This document shows, piece after piece, positions 54,376-64,000 of a DNA stretch of 64,000 bases. The DNA is taken from NCBI RefSeq assembly GCF_037975245.1, contig NC_092565.1:2799499-2863498 (forward strand). The letters run 5' to 3'. The stretch comes from Apostichopus japonicus. Lineage: Eukaryota > Echinodermata > Holothuroidea > Aspidochirotida > Stichopodidae. The translations under genes and the position numbers were made by a program. The notes under the pieces were generated by a model, which did no database searches, was not told the origin of the DNA, and saw nothing but the letters and a program-made list of their open reading frames with translations. How positions within the stretch are numbered: position 1 is the stretch's first letter; each line of letters begins with the position of its first letter.

Positions 54376-57300
54376 GTAAAATAACATTTTCAAAGTGACG
54401 TCACTAAGGAATAGAAATCACGAAGAAAGGTGAAGCATGTATAATGCAAGTGTTCGTCTTCAAGCTGCATATCCAAAAGTATTTGAAATCGAGTCTGACG
54501 TTTCCATGCCAACCTGTGCAGACATCCACCATTTTGAACACTGATTGGTGTTGACATACTTCTGTTGAAGCCCGGTGTTACAGTACATTTCGTCCGTCTT
54601 TAAAATGTGTTCGGTCGGATTTTTTTACCAGGAAATATAAAGTACGTCTGGACAAAATATACCTAACTTAATTTCTCAGTTCACAGTTAATTTGAACACT
54701 TTCCTGCGGGATTATTTTAAAACCGTAACAGTTCCGTCCTTTCCCTACTAAACATCATGGGATGTGTATTAACCATATATTATCACTGCATTCAAATTCT
54801 TAAGCACTTAATTAACATAACTATTGCTCATTACGAGGTCCGAGTATATTGTTATTGGCCAATTGCGTTGAGAAGACCTTCACTTGCAAGTAGTTCAATA
54901 GTCGACATACGCCTTTGCCTTACATTCGTGGTTGAGCAAACAATGACAAACCTTGAAGGCTCATCCGTCTGTACGGCCCTTTCTACCTATGTCAACTGCT
55001 GTACATTACCCGCGAATGATTACTGGGGTATCGATGGCTTTAATGAACAAGAGGATGATAAGAGGTGCCAGTTAACATTGTTATGTATGCAAGATGAACG
55101 GATACATAGCAGATTATCTCAAAGGCACCGAAGTTCTTCACCTCCTCTAATCGATCGTGAATTTTGTCGAGTGGCAAATTCTATGCAAGCTACAATTAAG
55201 CTTATATAGCCGTCTGCACCGGACAGGGTCACAGTGTTACATATACGAAAACTGACAATCTGGGTTTGGCCTAAGTCAATGACATGAAAACTGTGACCAA
55301 TAGAGGGAGTGGGATGTTACTGCATGCGTTGCTCAACTTCCATTACCTGACTGATATTCGGTATATCAATATCGCCATACAGTAGGATGTTCTTTGAATT
55401 TTCTTCTTATATAATATATTTATTAATATTTTTTTCATCGACTGGTCCTGTGAACTCTTGTAAAAATCGTGTGTTTAGCAAACCTTAAATACTCTATGTT
55501 ATGAATCTCTAGGAAGGCATGTCTTGGTTTGATGAAATTGCAATCAACTTATGATTAATATTCAGCATAGGTATGCTACGGTAAAAGTGGGAAATGTGTG
55601 GCCAAACGCAAAGAAAATGTTTTCTATGCAAAATATATTTGATTTGAAGACCTTGCCCTATAAAAGTAATATTTACACACACAAGAACAGAACTGAAGTT
55701 ATATAGGTGACCCCCCCCCCCCCAGCATATCCCTGAGTTCAAGAATAGAATACCATCCCAGGTGCAGACCGAAGATTGTACACCATCAATGGAAGCTGCT
55801 GCATGTTGATGTTTCGCTGGCATTTGTAGCAAACAGCTAAAAAACAGAATAGTTAATGTATCCTGTCATTAACATAACCATTTTTCCTGGAAAATAGTTC
55901 GATACGGTTACAATGAGTCACCGACTGCTAAGACAATGAATTAAGTTATGTCTTCGGTTTCCCATCTAAACGATTTGCCCTTGAACTCTGTAGGCAGAGG
56001 ATGATGAATCCCAGGTAAGTAAAACTGAACGGTTCGTTTTGGAATAAGATCATTAAGGAAGGCATCTTTACTTCGGATGAAACAGCAAACATCGTAAGTG
56101 CTTAATGGACATAATGGTTACTTAAATTTTCAATACTGTTGATGGTTTACAATGCACCTAACAGGGACGTAGACAGTTCTATTGTCAGCCTGTACTTGGA
56201 TGTTGACGAACACACGAGACTGTTTTCTTCTTAGGAGCCGATTGTGACCAAAGGCGACAAGGATCAGCCAACCGCATAATGAGGCGGAGTTTGGGTGACC
56301 AAAAGACGCCAACTGCCTGCCCATCACACAAAGATGATTAACTCCATACTTCTTAACTTTGCTCTATTGTAGCCCCGTATCTTACAGCATTGATTAGCCA
56401 TTTGGAGATTGCAATCAGTCGGAGTTTCTGAAACTAACGTCGATCGCAAAATGACGATTATTAATTGCGGTCATTTACCCAATTTATTTGTTATAATTTC
56501 ATGCGAATGACTTCGAATCTGTAAATCCATATGCGGCAAGAAGTTCGGTTTAGGCTGACCAAATTGTTAATTCCCAAGTTTGGAAAGAGAGATCGTTTAA
56601 CCATCGAGCGTAAATATAGTTTTCAATGTACTTAAAAATTTTAGGTCAACTTAAAAATTAAGTCGAATTAGCTCTGTGTTGTGACATGAACAAAAGTTGC
56701 AGAGTGAAGGAAGTAAAAGTATCGCTATCGCGAGAATGAGTACAAAAGGGCGGCGCCCTTAAAGTAATCGACGAAGACCAAAACATATGAAAATAATATC
56801 GTGATTGAAGTACTCTCCTATTGTAGTAAGCGTATCATATATTGGATATGTTGGATAATACATGTATGCAATTGAAGTTAAACAACAACTTGTTAATTCG
56901 AAAAATATTAAGAAGTAATCAAAACAAAAGAAAGAAAGGAAAAGAAAGAGGAAACCAAGGGGCTTTAGATCAGAGGTGGGCCAGTACAATGTGTGGCTGT
57001 ATAATATAACAAAGCCTTTTAGCCGCATCTGTTGTATCAATAAGTCATCCTGAATTTAGCTTTAGTCTCTCCTGCAAAGAGAAGTGCAGAGGTAGGTTCT
57101 TGTGACGATGAGTCGAGAGTATCGCTTTTTAACGTTCGTTAAGTTGGCAATTCTGACATGGAACTTGTGGTAGATGTTACTTACGCAGCGAGAAAAAGCG
57201 CTTCTGTTATTTCTTCACGTGCTCCATGGAAAGTAGGGGGAGGACGTATCCCCTATGCTCCCCTCCTAAATTTACCCGTAGTTTTATCCCCCTCGAACTA

Positions 57301-58919
57301 TTTGATTACCCTTCACTCCCTCCCCATCCCCCCCCCCACCACCACTGCTACCACCCCCTCTCTCTCTGTGCAAATTCTGGTGCCGCTGACAAATTTGTCT
57401 TTTTAACACCAGTTTTTGAAAATATGACATCAACAGGGACACATCATTGTGTTTCCCATCAATTGATTACACCGTTTCTATATAATAGGTGGTAGTATTG
57501 AGTCAAACCTGAACAAGAAGACTACAATGCGTTCAAGTATTTCGAGTACCCTGGGTCTTTACAAGGAATTGTAGTAATCCATGTAGCAATAAGAGGAAGC
57601 ACGATCGTCAAAGAATCACCAACTCTGCTAAGAATTATATTACTGTCGATCTGAGTTATAAAGGTCACAACAAGTTGCAAAGGACCATTAGGGTTATGTA
57701 GTGTCACTTATTTTTCGGATGTGATTTCCGTCTTTTCTATACTGTTTACCCTCGTTAAACCGTTCGACTTTGTCGTACAATGGTCTTACCTTTTTTTTAG
57801 GTTGTATTGTTTAATTTTTGTTGTCCGTGTTTTCCGGTTTACAAGGGGTTCCTATTGTAGCTTCCAGCTCACAAATTTCCAAAGATTTCAAATAATTCAA
57901 AGAGGAATGTATAACAAGGTTTCCCAGAGCAGTGTCGTTGCCAACTGGAACTTTTTGAAGGGAGAGAATACTAAGTTATTATGATCGAACGTTGGAATGT
58001 TGAAAGGGGTGTAGGGAGAGAGGGTGGGGGAGGGGGAGGGGGAACCTACTGTAGTATTAACAAAAAGAAATCACCAATTTCAAGAGACTATGTATATTTA
58101 CAAAACACACTTTAGACCCCTTTTCTATTGCATATATACATAATCGTTAGCAAAAATGAAGGCTTTCACTCCCTCCACGTGTTTCGATGTTTCTCGGCTA
58201 TAAGATGGGGGGGGGGGGTCCCTTTGGATGATGCAAGTACCGATATCCCAGACAAGTAAAGAACAACGACTGCGTAATAGGGGCACTGATCCAAAAAAGT
58301 CAAGTAATGAAGAACCTTATTGCACTGACACTCGCTATAGGTTTGCCAGTAGTTTAATTAAACGTGTCGGATAATAGTAATAGAGGCAACGAAACCAGTT
58401 CTGACCCCGGGAACAGTTATGACACCGAGTCTCCTTCTTACACTCTTCATGCACTCATTAAAACGAAAATATATTATTTATCCCATGTTTTACCGGACCC
58501 GTAATTGACCCTGGGCCCGAGGCTGTACCGCCCCACCCTCCACCTCCACCTCTCTCTCTCTCTCTCGCTCTTCGGGTATGAATGGTAAGCTATATATGGT
58601 GTCACCGAGACAAACTGTTCGGAAGCTATGTAAGGATGTTAACGGTATATCCAATAATTTTGCGACCGTTAACCTAACCCGTCTTGATTGAACCAACTGC
58701 CCCATCTTTACCTGCACTTCATCCTTCGATCGCAAATAGCCGGTTTGACTATCGACATGAACGTTTCATATGCGCTGAATGCTAACATACAGATTCCCAA
58801 ATATATCAAATAGCCTATTTATTATTCTTCTGGTCACGACAAACTGATACATGTTACGTTCCAGGTCAGATAAGTGTCCTAGAACTACGTGTGCCGCGCA
58901 AAGAGTCTTCTTGATGACC
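54376..58919. other. Intergenic stretch with one unassigned 150-codon ORF
   Basis: Contains a plus-strand ATG ORF at 54757-55209 (150 codons, eight cysteines, no motif I recognise), a C run at 55710-55723, and G-rich patches at 57.23 and 58.02 kb. I cannot support a gene here. Confidence 0.55.
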
Positions 58920-60145
58920 AATAAATTCGTTTCGTTTCGTTTCGTTTATTTCACTTTTTTTCTTTTTTTACAATTACATTCACAATAATGTATAATACCA
59001 ATGTCAAAGAAAGAAAAAAAGCATGGAAAATCTGAAAAAGCTACGCTTGTACACTCATAAAGTGCAGATTCACCATGAACAAATTAAATACAATACGCTA
59101 ACTACACCCCCCCCCCCTCCCCCACTTCCCAAACGGGAAGCACAAGTAGCATTATTAAATGTGATAAATTTAACGCATATATTACAAATCATTGTTTAAC
59201 AAATATAGCTTCAGTTGCTTTATGAATATTGATAAGGTTGGTGATTTTTTAAGTTTGGGTTCGAGAGTATTCCAAAATGTGGCACCAGTAAATCTTACAG
59301 ACTTAGTATTTAAAACTAGTCGTGGGTAATCCAAATGAATGGCAGTTGAGTGTCTAGTGTTATAACTATGGAGTTGATTATTTAAATTAAAAAAAGACTT
59401 AAACGGAGGTGGAAGTAAATCATGAAGATATTTGAAAACAAAGCTTCCAAGTTGGAGTTGATATATGTCAAAAACTGTTAAGATACTTAAATTCTTAAAA
59501 ATAGGAGTAGTATGACTAAGATAATCTGATTTGCTAATCAGTCGTATCAACTTCTTTTGGAGCACAAATAATCTATTCAGGTGAACAGTATGCGCATTGC
59601 CCCAGAGAATATTACAGTACGAAAGATGAGGATAAACCAATGTATAATAAAGGGATAATAATACCTGATGAGGAACCTGAAACCTAATTTTATAAAGAAT
59701 GTCAATCGTCTTAGACACTTTAGTACAAATATAATCAATGTGGGTTTTCCAGCTTAAGAGTGGGTCAAGTTGAACTCCAAGGAACATAACGTTTTTTGTT
59801 TCATGTATAGTTGTATTGTTCAAGATAAGTTTTAGTTTGGGTTTGGTGGAGTGGTAAGTGTGAAAAACTATGAAGTTAGTTTTATTGACATTAAGAGACA
59901 ACTTATTAGCACAGAACCAATCTGCAATAGCAGAAAGTTCATTATTTAAAATACGATTATATGCATTCAAATCATTATTCTTAAATAGTATGCTAGTGTC
60001 ATCAGCAAAAAGACAAAATTTAAGAATATTTGAACAATTAGGGAGATCATTGATATAAATGAGAAAAAGGAGCGGTCCTAGAATAGATCCCTGAGGAACA
60101 CCACAAGTTATATTACAATAAGCTGAATTGACCTGCAATACCCCG
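58920..60145 (-). mobile_element. 5'-truncated non-LTR retrotransposon
   Basis: The element carries the C-terminal part of a reverse-transcriptase ORF, a 3' UTR of about 255 bp and a terminal (AACGA)n tail at 58927-58946. The 5' edge falls near 60140, where similarity to RT starts abruptly just before the GVPQGS motif and a stop codon lies upstream. This is typical of 5' truncation during target-primed reverse transcription (known). The simple-repeat 3' end instead of poly(A) fits the CR1/L2/Jockey group, but the clade is not settled. Confidence 0.88.
59182..60138 (-). pseudogene. Reverse-transcriptase C-terminal fragment (non-LTR)
   Basis: 318 open codons, with no true ATG (the first codon is TTG). 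Residues 13-18 are GVPQGS, followed by ILGPLLFLIYINDLP (RT motif 4) and FADD at 44-47 (the catalytic YXDD-type motif 5). FLGVQLD and LSW..HI near residue 120 are the usual thumb-side motif, and the C-terminal part reads TFWNTL....LS.FIK.LK.YLL, as in CR1/L2/Jockey-type elements. The endonuclease and the first RT motifs are missing, so the copy cannot move by itself. The reading frame is intact over 950 bp, so it inserted fairly recently. A plus-strand ORF inside it is a shadow. Confidence 0.93.
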
Positions 60146-60940
60146 AGAAAAACGTTACGTCATTTTTGCCAAAGTAACAGACGAGGAATGGCTCGTTGGC
60201 AAATGTACTACAGCAAGCAATGAATCGTTCTTACCCGGGGAGGGGGAGGGGAAGGGGGGATGAGTTTTCATTGTACGATATGTATTCCACTTTCAGTGTA
60301 GTTGAAACTATGTACATATATGCTCTCGATCTAGCCCACGACGACCTTTGGTTATATTGTAGGTCTAGCCTAAGGTTACTTTGATATAATTATATAGGAC
60401 TATATATAGGCCTACATCACCCCTGATGGAGTTGGTATGTTCGCCATCTCACTGAGCTAAAAGACGTGTAACTATGGCATCTTGTCAGTCACCAGAGTTC
60501 ATCCCAAAGGGTTCATTCTCGAGGATTAACGAGAGACAGGCCTATTGAGACTATAATTTGACGTTAAAGTATAGCACCATTGGTTACATCAATATCTAAA
60601 ACCCAGTCGGTAATTTGTCTCTATTAAATTATTCTCGTATTTCCAGGGTAAAGTCGTACATACCGGTAACATTACTGAATCGTACAACAATAATTTTATG
60701 ACTGAAAGGTGTCCCGTAGGACAGGTATAGTAGCCTATGATGCTAATAGGTTACACAAATTATTTAATGAGGAATTATAAATAATGTGAGTTACTAACCA
60801 AGGACATTAAACCTGCCCACTGCTTTCTTCTTATATTCTTCATAAAACACAGTATAGCAGAGCGAGCATGGTATACTTGAGGTTTCTAGTGTGAAGTAAC
60901 ATAGTTAGCTAGAGTCCTGCTTTTTAGAATCCAACTATAC
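60146..60940. other. Intergenic stretch, nothing recognised
   Basis: Contains a G-rich run (60237-60259) with four G tracts of four or more. No exon or repeat seen. Confidence 0.6.
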
Positions 60941-60944
60941 TTAG

Positions 60945-61560
60945 AACAAATTTCCGAGTACAGCAGTTTAGAATCCGAGTATACGGGTACCTTTTCATCC
61001 AAGTACTTTTTCATCCGAGTACTTTGATTTATTCAGTATGAAAGTGAAATTGCTCACTGGTTGTCATTGCGAATGATCCGTAAAACAGTGGAATGTAACG
61101 GCAATGCTCGGACCTTTTTTATTGCTCACCACAGTTTTTGATATTTTTGGAATGACAAAACGGCAGCAAGCAGCTTCCTGACGTGTACGACTTACTGTCA
61201 GACTAACAGTAACACTGCAACCATGCTTCTATACTTGTTCTATATGTTAGCAACGCTCATCACAGGTATATTAACGTTGTATGGAGTACCGACAGTACAA
61301 ATGAAATGTCATATGGGCCGGAAGTAGCATTTGTCTTTCTGAGGTAACGTTCATTTTACACAACTTTTTTATTAGGACTCGTGAAGTACTCGTACTGAGT
61401 ATCAAGTAATTTAAATCGAGTACGAATACGAGTAGTTTAGCATCAGAATACTTTATTCAAGTGCGAGTACCGGGTACTTGCATGAAAAACATCTGTAATA
61501 TTCTAGTCCTTCCTTTCTGGAGTATACCGAGTACTTTTTGAATACTACAACACTATAAAG
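60945..61560. repeat. GAGTAC-rich interval, possible DNA transposon remnant
   Basis: The words GAGTAC, GTACTC and GAGTATAC recur at both ends (60956-61025 and 61383-61545), while the middle lacks them. The outer parts are partly inverted: tccgagtatacgggtacctt on the left, ctggagtataccgagtactt on the right. Ends and target duplication were not found. Confidence 0.4.
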
Positions 61561-63599
61561 TAACCGATCATTTCTGGTTTGCTTATGGCAAGAACTGACG
61601 CACGGCAAAGATTGCCCAAAACGAACTGAAGCTGACCATCATTACCTTACTGCTTTAAGGAACCACATGAAAGGCAACTATAAGATACAGTCGTACAAGA
61701 TTACGTGAGATTGCTGCATTGCACATCACCGCAGTATAGGCTTGCGCACCGTCACGGACACCCGTGGCCCATTTATAGCTGCCCCAGTAGGGAATCCTTG
61801 CGGTTGAATATTCCAATACCTCCGGCCAAACCTCTCCGTCGTGATCTAACAAAATGATATGAACATACACAGATACCGACGGACGACTAAGAGACAGGTA
61901 ATTACAATATATGTAACACTAATATCGGTAAACACTGCATAAGGTAAGTTATATGCAAGTAGAATTGGAACTGTTTATTATCAACTGTAACTTATATAGC
62001 GGTTAATTACTGGACTGCCACTAATGATTTCATCTTGGCAGAGAGATACCAGAGACTCGTGGTTAGTCAGTGATGAGCATGGTAATTTAAAAAAGTGAAA
62101 AATACCTAAATATATATATTCCACAAACTTAGATTCTGGAATGTTACCAATGTAACCACAATATACATTATTTATCCGCATTTGTAGAAACTTTCAGAAT
62201 CGAGAGAACAGACATCTGAATCTGAAAAAAAAACGTAAGCTATGTAGATGCCTTTACTTTTCCTGTATTTTCAATAATCAGATAATATATTTTCCCACGT
62301 TTGAAAGTTGTCATTGCGACCACTCACAGTCAATACCATTGTTTTTTTTTAATATTATCTTTAACACGCATCTTTTAACTATTAATTGAAAATAAAATTA
62401 ATTAAGAGAGAGACAATTTTCATAACGGCCGAAAATAACTCGCAGTGGAAATATCGTTCAGTCAATTCCGCTTGAGACGTATTCCTGATTCAGAAAACGT
62501 AATTACTTGTAATTCCATTTGTAGATTGCAGCTGCACAAAAAACAGAAAATGAAAGAACTAAGCAAAAGCTGGAAACGAGAAAACTACACTATTTGTATA
62601 TAGAAAACTGTATCTGCATTACATGTGCGTGATTCGAGCAAGGTTTGAAGGAGACACCAACCCAAATAACATGATTATATAGTCTGTGTGATTTGAGAAA
62701 ACCAAAATGGAATGATCGACTTTCACCATAATTTAATTTCGAATTAAGCCCTCGATCACCCAAAACAAATGGCGCTGAATACGAGAATATGTAATCGGAT
62801 GATATCAGAGCCACATGACGCTGGATGTTATGTAAGCGATAGAGGGCGGCACATTTTTCCCGGCTATGATTTAGTTTTATTCTCACTCGTCTTTTGGCCA
62901 CAAATGACTTATAGTACATTATAGTACTTCTTGCATCATTGGCCGTCCTAATATTTTTGAAACTTAAATATACGTAACAGTCTGGCAGATAAAATTTGAT
63001 GTAATCACAATAAAAACAGGGGCAGAAAGGCGGTGTTTATTCAGATACCCCGAGCAAAATAAAGAAAGAAAGAAAGAATGAAATGTCTGCGAGATTCAAC
63101 CTGCAATAAAAAAGTTAGGAGCTACCTGCAGCTGCCGAATTTGACCCCCACCTCCCCGCCCCCCCCCTTTAGACAAAGTGACGATATTCATCCCACTCCT
63201 TATGAATGGACAAAGCCATGGTTTATAACTATCAGCAAGATTAATTGTAATTCGAAGGGTCCGCAAGAGCCCAATTTGATTTGGGGGAAGGGGGGGGGGG
63301 CTGTTACGACTTGCGCGAAAAATATAACCAACATTTTTCGCCCAATCCGCGTGCGTTAACATGTTAATGTACATATCATATAGGCATGCATCGGTTATTA
63401 CATCGCATGCCAATTACATACAATCATTTGCCGTGTTGTTACCCTTTCCATATTGGTTATAATTTTTCGGGAAGTCGTTACTATAATAATGATAATAATA
63501 ATAAAAGTTTAACCATTGAAAAACGCATTGCGATTTATTTTTCTTTCAGTAGGTGCCCGAAATATTCTCATCATATTGACCGAATTTTCATAAAAATAT
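61561..63599. other. Intergenic stretch with unassigned ORFs
   Basis: Minus-strand ORFs at 61655-61870 and 62590-62919 and overlapping ORFs near 63.1-63.4 kb. None is recognised. C-rich (63150s) and G-rich (63285-63300) runs resemble pieces of transposon ends. Confidence 0.5.
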
Positions 63600-63641
63600 T
63601 TGGTTTGGGGCTGCAGCCACCCCCCGCCTCCTACGCCTATG
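63600..63641. mobile_element. Possible end of a hAT-like element
   Basis: A C-rich segment ends CCTCCTACGCCTATG, the reverse complement of a CATAGGCGTAGGAGG-type end. The other end was not found. Confidence 0.3.
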
Positions 63642-64000
63642 GTCAGTATAAAGAAAAACATATATATCGATACTACTTTCCCGAAATGTCGAAGCAACCA
63701 TCGTCTCATCATTACTAACGTCTTTCCATCTTGGTCGTTGGCTCGGCTTCCCGTGAGAAAAGTAAAATTCTCTTGACTGCATAATACCCACCGCTGAACA
63801 TTTTTACGACACTCGGCTTGTTCTTAACAACCTCTACATTTATGAGATATATAATCGTAAAATATATAGTTTGATCGAATTTACGTCGCCATTTTCGACG
63901 AAACGGCAAAAGCGTCTATATACAGTTGGTAAACGCGAACATGTGTTTCTAGATGATATGAATCATATCGGGAGATTCGTAACCTTTGACCTCTTTATGT
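63642..64000. other. Window end, nothing recognised
   Basis: AT-rich DNA with short overlapping ORFs and no repeat or motif I can name. Confidence 0.5.

Noticed and set aside
62590-62919. 109-codon minus-strand ORF
   Set aside because: No family recognised and no supporting neighbours; length is within chance for this window size.

Overview
This is an AT-rich, intron-dominated stretch of animal nuclear DNA. No long ordinary ORFs are present, exons are small with GT-AG borders, and the space between them is filled with minisatellites, SINE-like retroposons, hAT-type MITEs and a truncated non-LTR retrotransposon. Together with the identity of the main gene this suggests a marine invertebrate, possibly an echinoderm such as a sea cucumber. 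The taxon is an inference from repeat style and is not proven.

The one gene I can establish is the 5' half of a slit orthologue (secreted axon-guidance ligand of Robo receptors). It lies on the minus strand and runs from a TATA-containing promoter near 51.41 kb off the left edge. Exon 1 (51100-51272) encodes the start, signal peptide and LRRNT cysteine cap. The following exons are each exactly 72 nt, each one leucine-rich repeat in phase 2-2: LRR1 (45052-45123), LRR2 (43173-43244), LRR3 (25069-25140), then three exons that all resemble Slit LRR4 (4252-4323, 1163-1234, 339-410). The exon for LRR5, the LRRCT cap and the rest of the protein (LRR domains 2-4, EGF repeats, laminin G, cystine knot) would lie beyond position 1.

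The main discovery candidate is this triplication of the first-domain LRR4 exon. The copies are open, keep phase and length, and differ mostly at solvent-exposed positions, so they could be mutually exclusive or cassette exons, or they could lengthen the LRR1 domain constitutively. Around them lie three large minisatellite arrays, one of which (2.4-3.1 kb) puts about 15 GTGAGT donor-like hexamers in the transcript between two of the copies.

Layout: 1-4.3 kb, the LRR4 exon cluster and a 29-bp minisatellite. 4.3-25 kb, intron 4, with a TGACCT-rich tandem repeat, a 22-bp minisatellite, hAT MITE copy 1 and a 72-bp higher-order minisatellite. 25-51 kb, exons 1-4 and introns holding a SINE, a retroposon tail and MITE copy 2. 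51.1-51.4 kb, 5' UTR with an in-frame uORF and the promoter. 52.7-64 kb, upstream intergenic DNA with SINE pieces, a 5'-truncated non-LTR retrotransposon (58.9-60.1 kb, minus strand) and unexplained sequence. I see no second gene I can support.
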